From: Deltaproteobacteria bacterium | GTDB lineage: Bacteria > Myxococcota_A > UBA9160 > UBA4427 | DNA length: 64,000 bases | NCBI GenBank assembly: GCA_029261855.1 | Contig: JAJDAN010000013.1 | Location: 168,935-232,934 of the forward strand | Direction of reading: 5' to 3' | Shown here: piece after piece, positions 1 to 7,229 of the stretch | Position numbering within the stretch: position 1 is the first letter of the stretch | Layout: every line of letters begins with the position of its first letter | Position numbers and translations under genes: made by a program | The notes under the pieces: generated by a model | Database searches by the model: none | Told to the model about the DNA's origin: nothing | What the model saw: only the letters and a program-made list of their open reading frames with translations

Positions 1-85
1 CTACCCAAGGCTCCCGCCTCGGACCGGACGAGGGGGGCGAGGCGGCACGACCCCGAAGACCGACTCGAGCGACGGGAGACGACGG

Positions 86-1264
86 ATGTACATCGGCTTG
101 AACGAGGACCAGCAGGCCCTGCGCCGGGAGCTGCGCAGCTACTACGGCGAATTGCTGACCCCGGAGATCCGCGAGGAGCTGCACCGGGAAGAGGGCTGCG
201 GGCCCACCCACCGCCAGGTCATCCGCCAGATGGGTCGCGACGGCTGGCTCGGGATCGGCTGGCCCACCGAGTATGGCGGCCAGGGACGCTCCCAGATCGA
301 GCAGTTCATCTTCTTCGACGAGTCCATGCGCTGCGGCGCGCCGGTCCCGATGCTCACCATCAACACCGTCGGCCCGACCCTCTACGCCAATGCCAGCGAC
401 GAGATCAAGCAGGAGTTCCTGCCGCGCATCACCGCGGGCGAGATCCTCTTCTGCATCGGCTACACCGAGCCCGGCGCCGGCACCGACCTGGCGTCTCTTG
501 CCACCCGGGCCGATCGCGACGGCGACGACTTCGTGATCAACGGACAGAAGGTCTTCACCAGCCTTGCCGGGGACGCGGACTACATCTGGCTCGCCGCGCG
601 TACGGATTCCGATGCCGCGAAACACGCCGGCATCTCGATGTTCGTGGTGGATATGAAGAGCCCGGGCATCAAGATCGAGCCCATGGACCTGCTGTCGTCC
701 CACGACATCAACACCACGTTCTTCGACGATGTTCGCGTGCCGGCGAAGTATCTGGTGGGCGGGGAGAACCGCGGCTGGAAGCTCATCACCAGCCAGCTCA
801 ACCACGAGCGCGTCACCCTGTGCTCGTCGGGGATGATCGAGGGCACCTTCGACGCGGTGCTGCGCTGGGCGCGTGAGACCAAGCGCGCCGACGGCACACG
901 GGTGATCGATCAGGAATGGGTGCAGACGAACCTCGCGCGGGTGTGGTCGGGCATCGAGTTCCTGCGACTGTCCAACTGGAAGGTGGCGTGGGACGGCAGT
1001 CGCGGGGACATGAAGGTGCAGGACGCATCGGGCATGAAGGTGTACGGCACCGAGTTCTACATGGACGCCATACGGCTCATGATGGAAGTCATCGGCCCGC
1101 GCGCCTACCTGACGCGCGCGTCGAAGGAAGCCGTGCTGCTCGGGCAGCTCGAGAACTTCTATCGCTCGCTCGTGATCCTCACCTTCGGCGGCGGCACCAA
1201 CGAGGTGCAGCGCGATCTCATCGGACTCTTCGGCCTGGGCCTGCCCCGGGTCCCGCGGATGTAG
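86..1264 (+). CDS. acyl-CoA dehydrogenase (first of a pair)
   Basis: Flavin-dependent acyl-CoA dehydrogenase of 392 aa, the usual family length, introducing an alpha,beta double bond into an acyl-CoA in the cytoplasm. The N-terminal helical domain spans about residues 6-120, the central beta domain begins with the FAD/substrate motif YTEPGAGTDLA near 125, and the C-terminal helical domain ends in the signature GGGTNEVQRDLIG. A GGGAGA stretch 6 nt before the ATG fits a ribosome binding site. The stop lies 18 nt before a second, divergent acyl-CoA dehydrogenase, so the two are probably co-transcribed. Such pairs can form alpha2beta2 enzymes acting on bulky acyl-CoAs (mycobacterial FadE28/FadE29 type). 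The actual substrate cannot be read from the sequence. Confidence 0.93.
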   Translation: MYIGLNEDQQALRRELRSYYGELLTPEIREELHREEGCGPTHRQVIRQMGRDGWLGIGWPTEYGGQGRSQIEQFIFFDESMRCGAPVPMLTINTVGPTLYANASDEIKQEFLPRITAGEILFCIGYTEPGAGTDLASLATRADRDGDDFVINGQKVFTSLAGDADYIWLAARTDSDAAKHAGISMFVVDMKSPGIKIEPMDLLSSHDINTTFFDDVRVPAKYLVGGENRGWKLITSQLNHERVTLCSSGMIEGTFDAVLRWARETKRADGTRVIDQEWVQTNLARVWSGIEFLRLSNWKVAWDGSRGDMKVQDASGMKVYGTEFYMDAIRLMMEVIGPRAYLTRASKEAVLLGQLENFYRSLVILTFGGGTNEVQRDLIGLFGLGLPRVPRM

Positions 1265-1282
1265 GGCAGGGGGCGGACGAAC

Positions 1283-2428
1283 ATGGATTTCAGCTACGAC
1301 GAAGACCAGGAAGCCATCAACGGACTCGCCGAGCAGATTCTCGCCGAACAGGGCAGTCACGACCGCCAGCGCGCGGTCGAGATCCAGGACGGGCCGCGTT
1401 TCGACGCGGCGCTCTGGAAGCAGCTCGCCGAAGCGGGACTCCTGGGCACGGCGGTTCCCGAAGCCCAGGGCGGCGCCGCTCTCGGCTTCCTCGAGGTGGC
1501 TGCGATCTGCGAGCGCATGGGTCGCCACACGGCGGCGGTGCCGTTCCATGAGACCGTGGTGCTCGGGGTCCTGCCTCTGGCGGAGTTCGGAAGCGAGGCC
1601 CAACAGGAGACCTGGCTCGCGCGAGTCGTAGAGGGCGAGGCCATCCTGACCGCGGCACTGCAGGAGGACCAGGCGGACCCGGAGCGGCCCGCGACGACCG
1701 CACGCCCGGACGGCGACGGCTTCGTGCTGAGTGGCACCAAGCTGCCCGTGCCCGCGGCCGAACTCGCCGATCTGATCCTGGTGCCGGCGTCCCTCGAGGA
1801 CGGCGGTGTTGCGGTCTTCCTCGTCGACCCGCACGCCGACGGTGTCACCCAGATTCCGCTCGTGACCACGACCGGTCAGCCCGCATCCTGCGTGCAGCTC
1901 GACGGCGTCCGCGTCGGCGCCGACCAGGTGCTGGGTGGCACGGCCGCTGGGCGGGTCATCCTCGACTGGATGCTGCTGCGTGCGACTGCGGCGCTGTGCG
2001 CCCAGGGTGTGGGCCTGTGCGAGGCGGCGCTCGAGCACACCGCCGACTACATCAAGGAGCGCAAGCAGTTCGGCCAACCCCTCGCCATGTTCCAGGCGGT
2101 GGGCCACCGGGCCGCGGACGCCTTCATCGATGTGGCGGGTGTCCGGCTGACCACCCAGCAGGCCTGCTGGCGGGTGGCGGTGGGTCTACCGGCGGAACGC
2201 GAGGTCGCGCTGGCGAAGTACTGGGTGTCCGAGGCCGGTGCGCGCGTGGTCGCGGCCATGCTCCACCTGCACGGTGGCATGGGCGTCGACCGGGACTTCC
2301 CCGTGCATCGCTTCTACCTGTGCGCCAAGCAGCTGGAGCTGGATCTCGGCGGTGCCACCGCGCAGCTTCGCCGCATCGGTCGCATCCTGGCGGAGATGCC
2401 GCTCGAAGAGAGCACGCGCTTCGCCTGA
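1283..2428 (+). CDS. acyl-CoA dehydrogenase (second of a pair)
   Basis: Second acyl-CoA dehydrogenase, 381 aa. The C-terminal domain is recognisable from the segment YIKERKQFGQPLAMFQ (about residues 255-270) and from HLHGGMGVDRDFPVHR near 345, both standard family motifs. The N-terminal half is more divergent: the FAD-binding segment that reads YTEPGAGTD in the upstream gene is replaced here by an ALQEDQADP-like stretch. That asymmetry is what is known for heteromeric dehydrogenases in which one subunit carries degenerate flavin or catalytic residues. The gene starts 18 nt after the upstream dehydrogenase and both probably form one enzyme. Assignment to the family is secure; the heteromeric role is inference. 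Confidence 0.9.
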   Translation: MDFSYDEDQEAINGLAEQILAEQGSHDRQRAVEIQDGPRFDAALWKQLAEAGLLGTAVPEAQGGAALGFLEVAAICERMGRHTAAVPFHETVVLGVLPLAEFGSEAQQETWLARVVEGEAILTAALQEDQADPERPATTARPDGDGFVLSGTKLPVPAAELADLILVPASLEDGGVAVFLVDPHADGVTQIPLVTTTGQPASCVQLDGVRVGADQVLGGTAAGRVILDWMLLRATAALCAQGVGLCEAALEHTADYIKERKQFGQPLAMFQAVGHRAADAFIDVAGVRLTTQQACWRVAVGLPAEREVALAKYWVSEAGARVVAAMLHLHGGMGVDRDFPVHRFYLCAKQLELDLGGATAQLRRIGRILAEMPLEESTRFA

Positions 2429-2454
2429 TCCGCCGGTCGCTCGCGCGCCCTGGT

Positions 2455-2483
2455 GAGGGGAGAGGGAAGAGGGGAGAGGGGAG
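2455..2483 (+). repeat. purine-only tract in the leader of the quinone oxidoreductase
   Basis: Twenty-nine uninterrupted purines made of GAGGGG/GAGAGG words lie between the second acyl-CoA dehydrogenase and the next ATG at 2491. It contains several overlapping Shine-Dalgarno-like GAGGGG words and may act simply as an extended ribosome binding site. A related G/A-rich low-complexity stretch lies at 8957-9021. Confidence 0.5.
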
Positions 2484-2490
2484 CACACGC

Positions 2491-3483
2491 ATGAAGGCCT
2501 GGACGGTCACCGGGGTGGGAGCGCCCGCCGCCGTGATGGAGCTGGTGGATCGCGAGCCGCCGGTTCCCGGCCCGGGCCAGATGCGCGTTCGGGTTCTCGT
2601 CGCGGGTGTCAGTCTGCCCGAAGTCCTGATGTGCCGGGACGCGTACCCCTACAAGCCCGCGCGCCCGTTCACACCCGGCCACGAGGTCTGCGGCGTCGTG
2701 ATCGACGCGGGAGACGTCCCGCGCTTCGCGCCGGGCGACCGCGTCATGGGGGTGACGGCCTTCTTCGAGGGCCGCGGCGGCCACGCGGAAGAGGCGCTGC
2801 TGTTGGGAAGCGCCGCTTCGCATGTGCCGGCTGCCATGTCGGATGAGCAGGCGGCAGCCTTCACCATCGCGTACCAGACCGCGTACATCGGGCTCGTGGT
2901 GCGCGCGGGCCTGCAGGCTGGCGAGACGCTGCTGGTGCACGGGGCGGCGGGCGGGACGGGTTTCGCGGCGGTACAGCTCGGCCGCGCGCTAGGCGCGCAG
3001 GTGGTCGCCGTGGTGCGGGGGGCCGAGAAGGCGAAGCGCGCGCACGACGACGGCGCCCTGCATGTCGTCGACAGCGCGTCGTGCGAAGGCGGCGACTGGC
3101 TCCCGGCAGTGAAGACGGTGGCCGGCACCGCCGGCGTCGACGTCGTCTTCGACCCGGTCGGCGGCGAGGTGTTCCAGCGGTCGCTGGCGTGCCTCGCGTA
3201 CGGCGGTCGACTCGTGGCCATCGGATTCGCGAGTGGTGCCTGGGGTGACGTCCGCACGGGGGACCTCGTCAACCGGAACGCGACCGTCGTCGGCGCATTG
3301 GCGGTGCCGCCGGACGAGGAGACCGCCAGGCGCATGGCCCGGGAACTCGGCGAGAGGGTCGAGAGTGGGCAGCTGCGGCCCCACGTCACACAGGTCCACG
3401 CCTTCGAGGACGTGCCCCAGGCGCTGGCCGAGCTGGACGAGCGGCGGGCCGTCGGGAAGCACGTCGTTCGCGTCTCGCGATGA
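2491..3483 (+). CDS. zinc-free medium-chain dehydrogenase / NAD(P)H:quinone oxidoreductase
   Basis: Protein of 330 aa in the medium-chain dehydrogenase superfamily, quinone oxidoreductase branch. The GroES-like N-terminal fold covers about residues 25-140 and lacks the cysteine/histidine set of zinc alcohol dehydrogenases. The Rossmann nucleotide-binding motif VHGAAGGTGFAAVQLG starts near residue 149, and the VDVVFDPVGGE motif typical of this branch follows near 220. It probably uses NADPH to reduce a quinone or activated enone in the cytoplasm. The start at 2491 was chosen because the MKAWTV N-terminus is typical and a purine tract precedes it; the open frame continues upstream. Its stop overlaps the next start by 4 nt (ATGA), so it is translationally coupled to the lipoprotein gene downstream. 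Confidence 0.88.
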   Translation: MKAWTVTGVGAPAAVMELVDREPPVPGPGQMRVRVLVAGVSLPEVLMCRDAYPYKPARPFTPGHEVCGVVIDAGDVPRFAPGDRVMGVTAFFEGRGGHAEEALLLGSAASHVPAAMSDEQAAAFTIAYQTAYIGLVVRAGLQAGETLLVHGAAGGTGFAAVQLGRALGAQVVAVVRGAEKAKRAHDDGALHVVDSASCEGGDWLPAVKTVAGTAGVDVVFDPVGGEVFQRSLACLAYGGRLVAIGFASGAWGDVRTGDLVNRNATVVGALAVPPDEETARRMARELGERVESGQLRPHVTQVHAFEDVPQALAELDERRAVGKHVVRVSR

Positions 3484-6020
3484 GTCGCTGCCGGGGCGTC
3501 GCGTTCGTCGCCTGGGTCGTTCTGGCTTCGGCCTGCTTTCAGCCGCGGGAAACGAACCAGCCGACGGCGCTCCCGGACGAGCCGTCCCCCGCCGTCTTCC
3601 GGTCGACGCTCGACGGCCGCTCCCGGGTGCTGACGGCGAGGCTCGCCGACGACGTCTGGGCGGCGTACGACGTCTCCCAGGCGGCCTTCTTCAAGCTGTG
3701 GCGAGACGGCGTGGACTTCGAAGGCCCCGTCTACGACGGGCGGCACGGACCTCAGCCCCGGACCCGCGGCAACGCCTGGATGGTCGCCCGCCACCCGATT
3801 CCGTGGCGGGTCCACCTGGGCGCGAACACCGACGGTGAGAGCCGGGTCGTACGACCGAAGGTGCGCTACCGCGGCCACGCGATCCAGGACGGTGAACTCG
3901 TGCTGCGCTACTCGCTCGATCCCGCAAGCGGAGACGGCGCGGCGTCAGTGGACGTGATCGAGGTCAGCGAGCGCGTTCGCGCGATCCGAGCGGCGGACGA
4001 TACGCCCGGCTTCGAGCGGCGCTTCGCGTTGTCGGGCCCTTCGGATTCGCTCGTCTCGCTCGAGATCGCACTGGGCCGACTCGACCCGGCGCGCGACGTC
4101 GAGACCGACGGTCGCTTCATGCCGCGCCCGAACGCGACGGGCGCCGAGGGCGGCGGCCGCCTGCAGCTGCGCGCGGACGCGCCCACCACCTTCGTCGTCT
4201 GGCTGCGCGACCCTCCCGCGATCGAGGCCGCCGCACCGGACGCGATCGAAGAGCCTCCCGGTCAGGTCGGGGTCGCGCAGAACGACTGCGGGGTGTGTCA
4301 CGGCGTCGACCGCGGGACGGTCGGGCCCGGCTTCCGGGACATCGCAGCGCGCTACGCCAGCGAGCCCGCGGATGTCACCGCGAGTCGGCTTGCGACGAAG
4401 ATCGTCGAAGGCGGAACGGGAGTGTGGGGCGACGTGGCGATGACGCCGCATCCCGATCTGCCGCGACCCGCCGCGGAGGAGATGGCCGGCTGGATCCTGT
4501 CGCTGGAGGGCGGCACAGCACCCGAAGACGGGCCGCTGCCATCGCGCGGGTTCTTCTCGGGCTGGGGCGACTTCTTCGCCGGCGTCGGTCGGGCACTGTC
4601 GCCCGGCAACGAGCCAGGCGATGGGCTGCCCCTGGCCGGCGTGCATCCCAGCTTCGACCTCGAAACGATCCGTCCACCGGGCTTCGCGCCGCGCGTCGGT
4701 GGGCTCGACTTCCTGTCCGACGGACGTCTGGTGGTCGCGAGTTGGGATCCGCACGGAGGCGTCTATCTGGTCGAGGGCCTCGAAGCAGCGGGGCAGGGGG
4801 GTCCGCTGCGCGCCCGTCGCATCGCGGCCGGGCTCGCCGAGCCGCTCGGCCTGCACGTGGTCGACGACGAGATCTACGTCCTCCAGAAGCCCGAGCTGAC
4901 GAAGCTGATCGACCGCGACGGCGACGACGTGATCGACGCGTACCGCACGGTTTCACAGGCCTGGACGGCCACGCCGAACTTCCACGAGTTCGCGTTCGGT
5001 CTCGCGTACCGGGACGGCGACTTCTACGCGACTCTCGCGACCGCCATCCTGCCGGGCGGGGCCTCGGCCCCGAACCAGGCGAAGGACCGGGGGCGCGTCG
5101 TCCGGATCCCGCGCGACGGCGGGCCCGTTTCCTTCCCGGCCCACGGCCTGCGGACGCCAAACGGCATCGGCTTCGGGCCCCGCGGCCTGCTCTATGTGAC
5201 AGACAACCAGGGCGATTGGCTGCCGTCGAGCAAGCTGCTGGCGCTGGCCCCCGACGGCCCCAACCGCTTCTTCGGCTCGCGCTCGGTGGGGGGCGACGCC
5301 GTCGCGCAACTGCCGGTCACGCCGCCGGTCGTCTGGCTGCCCCAGGGCGAGATCGGCAACTCACCGAGCGAGCCCGTGCCCATCGACATCGGTCCCTGGG
5401 CGGGACAGCTGTTGGTCGCCGATGTCACCCACGGCGGGCTCAAGCGGGTGTTCGTCGAGGAAGTGGCGGGGGTGTTGCAGGGGGCCGTGTTCCGCTTCTC
5501 CCAGGGCTTCGAGGCGGGACTCAACCGCGCGGTGTGGGGGCCGGATGGCCAGCTCTATGTGGGCGGCATCGGCAGCAACGGCAACTGGGGGCAAGCCGAC
5601 AAGGAGCGCTACGGACTCCAGCGTCTGCGCTGGAACGGGACGTCCACCTTCGAGATGCTCGCGGTGCGCGCGCTTCCGGGAGGACTGGAGGTCGTGTTCA
5701 GCGAGGCCGTGGCGGGATCCATCGCGCCCGGCGATGTCGAAGTCCAGGACTGGCGCTACGAGCCGACCGCCGAGTACGGCGGCCCGAAGGTCGACCTGCG
5801 CGAGCTCGACGTCGAAGGCGTCAGCCGGTCTCCGGACGGCCTGCGCCTGCGTCTCGCGATCCCCGGCCTCGGGGCCGGACGCGTCGTGTACCTGCGACTC
5901 TCGCGGGATGCCTTCGAGAGTGAGACAGGCGCTTCCCTCTGGTCGACCGAGGCGTGGGTTACGCTCAACGCGGTGCCACTCGAGCCCCCGAACCCGAACC
6001 CGTCGCGGTCCACGCGATGA
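3480..6020 (+). CDS. lipoprotein with cytochrome c and beta-propeller (sugar-dehydrogenase-like) domains
   Basis: Protein of 846 aa, apparently exported and lipid-anchored: a hydrophobic stretch ends in the lipobox LASAC with Cys19. Residues about 45-250 form a beta-rich domain reminiscent of DUF6797. A single haem c motif, CGVCH, lies at residues 270-274. From about 385 to 730 the sequence looks like an NHL/PQQ-type propeller (for example FAPRVGGLDFLSDGRLVVA and GLAEPLGLHVVDDEIYVLQKPELT), as in glucose/sorbosone dehydrogenase-like proteins. A role in periplasmic oxidation of a sugar or alcohol with electrons passed to the haem is inferred. It overlaps the upstream oxidoreductase by 4 nt and is followed 13 nt later by a DUF1080 protein, a combination often seen with carbohydrate turnover. 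Confidence 0.75.
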   Translation: MSRCRGVAFVAWVVLASACFQPRETNQPTALPDEPSPAVFRSTLDGRSRVLTARLADDVWAAYDVSQAAFFKLWRDGVDFEGPVYDGRHGPQPRTRGNAWMVARHPIPWRVHLGANTDGESRVVRPKVRYRGHAIQDGELVLRYSLDPASGDGAASVDVIEVSERVRAIRAADDTPGFERRFALSGPSDSLVSLEIALGRLDPARDVETDGRFMPRPNATGAEGGGRLQLRADAPTTFVVWLRDPPAIEAAAPDAIEEPPGQVGVAQNDCGVCHGVDRGTVGPGFRDIAARYASEPADVTASRLATKIVEGGTGVWGDVAMTPHPDLPRPAAEEMAGWILSLEGGTAPEDGPLPSRGFFSGWGDFFAGVGRALSPGNEPGDGLPLAGVHPSFDLETIRPPGFAPRVGGLDFLSDGRLVVASWDPHGGVYLVEGLEAAGQGGPLRARRIAAGLAEPLGLHVVDDEIYVLQKPELTKLIDRDGDDVIDAYRTVSQAWTATPNFHEFAFGLAYRDGDFYATLATAILPGGASAPNQAKDRGRVVRIPRDGGPVSFPAHGLRTPNGIGFGPRGLLYVTDNQGDWLPSSKLLALAPDGPNRFFGSRSVGGDAVAQLPVTPPVVWLPQGEIGNSPSEPVPIDIGPWAGQLLVADVTHGGLKRVFVEEVAGVLQGAVFRFSQGFEAGLNRAVWGPDGQLYVGGIGSNGNWGQADKERYGLQRLRWNGTSTFEMLAVRALPGGLEVVFSEAVAGSIAPGDVEVQDWRYEPTAEYGGPKVDLRELDVEGVSRSPDGLRLRLAIPGLGAGRVVYLRLSRDAFESETGASLWSTEAWVTLNAVPLEPPNPNPSRSTR

Positions 6021-6033
6021 ACGGAGACGCCCG

Positions 6034-6963
6034 ATGAATCGAACGCTTCGTTGGCCGGTGGTGGCGACGGCGCTGATCTGTGGCGTCGCAATCATCGCCT
6101 GCGGAATCTATGCGGCCTGGCTCGAGCCCGCGGAAGCCGGCCCCGATTTTCCCGTGCAGGGCGAGTATGCGAACGAGGGCAGTGGCGCCCAGGTGATCGC
6201 CCTCGGCGGAGGATCGTTTCACCTCGTGCGACTCGCAGGCGGGCTTCCGGGCGCGGGCTGGGACGGCCGCACGCGAAGCGAGAGCGCCGGCGAGCGCGAC
6301 CCCGAGGCCGACATCGTGCGCTTCGACGACGGGAGTCGGATCGAGGACGGCGTGCTCCGGATCGGCGACGCCACCCTGACCAAGATCGACCGCAAGAGTC
6401 CCAGCTTGGGTGAGCCGCCTCCGCCGGGTGCCATCGTGGTCTTCCGCAACGGTCAGGGCCGGGTCCAGGGACAGGCGGACTCCCGCGGCCTGCTCGGTGT
6501 CCCCGCGACCAGCGAGGACAGCTTCCAGGATGCGCGCATCCACATCGAGTTCCGCACGCCCTTCATGCCGAGCGCCACCGGCCAGGCCCGTGCCAACAGC
6601 GGCGTCTACGTGCAGAACCGCTACGAAGTGCAGATCCTCGATTCGTTCGGGCTCACGGGTGAATGGAACGAGGCCGGTGGCGTCTACAAGGTGGCGAAGC
6701 CGCGTATCAACATGGCCTACCCCCCGCTCGCCTGGCAGACCTACGACATCGACTTCCGTGCCGCACGCTTCGACGCCGCGGGAGAGCGAAGCGAGCCCGC
6801 GCGAATGACCGTCCGCCACAACGGCGTCCTCATCCACGAAGACCTCGAGCTACCCGGCCCCACCGGAGCCGGAAACGACGAAACTCCGGAACCAGGTCCC
6901 CTCTACCTCCAAAACCACGGAGACCCGGTCTACTTCCAGAACATCTGGGTCCAGCCAAGCTAG
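6034..6963 (+). CDS. DUF1080 (3-keto-disaccharide hydrolase family) secreted protein
   Basis: Protein of 309 aa with an N-terminal hydrophobic segment (residues 7-28) that serves as signal peptide or anchor. The DUF1080 concanavalin-like fold covers about residues 115-307; typical words are HIEFRTPFMP, NSGVYVQNRYEVQILDSFG and the C-terminal YLQNHGDPVYFQNIWVQP. Members of this family hydrolyse 3-keto-glycosides or bind carbohydrate, usually outside the cytoplasm. The ATG at 6034 follows GGAGACGCCCG, a weak ribosome binding site, 13 nt after the cytochrome/propeller gene, so both belong to one operon. The family call is good; the exact substrate is unknown. Confidence 0.85.
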   Translation: MNRTLRWPVVATALICGVAIIACGIYAAWLEPAEAGPDFPVQGEYANEGSGAQVIALGGGSFHLVRLAGGLPGAGWDGRTRSESAGERDPEADIVRFDDGSRIEDGVLRIGDATLTKIDRKSPSLGEPPPPGAIVVFRNGQGRVQGQADSRGLLGVPATSEDSFQDARIHIEFRTPFMPSATGQARANSGVYVQNRYEVQILDSFGLTGEWNEAGGVYKVAKPRINMAYPPLAWQTYDIDFRAARFDAAGERSEPARMTVRHNGVLIHEDLELPGPTGAGNDETPEPGPLYLQNHGDPVYFQNIWVQPS

Positions 6964-6966
6964 CGA

Positions 6967-7081
6967 GCCCGAAGGGCAAGAAGCTGCGCGAAGCCCGAAG
7001 GGCGAGCACCCCGACGCAGCCCGCAGAGCGAGCCCCCAGACGCAGCCCGTAGGGCGAGCCCCTAGACGCAGCCCGTAGGGC
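6967..7081. repeat. five-copy 26-bp tandem repeat built on a GCCCGNAGGGC palindrome
   Basis: An 11-bp palindromic core GCCCG(A/C/T)AGGGC (third copy GCCCGCAGAGC) begins at 6967, 6993, 7019, 7045 and 7071, a strict 26-bp period. The last three units also share the flank ACGCA before the core and GAGCCCC after it. The array begins 3 nt after the DUF1080 stop codon and lies between convergent genes. Possible roles are transcription termination, protein binding or a chromosome-organising site. Confidence 0.8.
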
Positions 7082-7184
7082 GCGGGTCGAGGGGAGGGCA
7101 AGCGACGACTGGCAGTATGCAAGCAGCTCGCGAAAGAACAACCCGGAAAAGTGGGAGGAGCGGCGCTCCCCTCGACCCGCGCCC
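7078..7184. repeat. 19-bp perfect inverted repeat flanking 69 bp
   Basis: Positions 7078-7096 are exactly complementary to 7166-7184 (arm GGGCGCGGGTCGAGGGGAG). The left arm overlaps the last unit of the 26-bp tandem array. The enclosed 69 bp carry no evident gene. After the right arm the word GGCAACAAGC occurs three times (7187, 7201, 7218) before the stop codon of the converging synthetase gene. It could act as a bidirectional terminator or be the remains of a small palindromic element. Confidence 0.7.
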
Positions 7185-7229
7185 CTGGCAACAAGCCCGT
7201 GGCAACAAGCGCGTGGTGGCAACAAGCCG

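Noticed and set aside
2649..3878. Long antisense frames such as this 409-codon one opposite the quinone oxidoreductase
   Set aside because: GC-rich third positions keep opposite frames open. The translation is low-complexity (Arg/Pro/Ser) and matches nothing; the + strand gene has motifs.
5361..6095. Antisense frame opposite the propeller and DUF1080 genes
   Set aside because: No ribosome binding site or motif; composition is that of a shadow frame.
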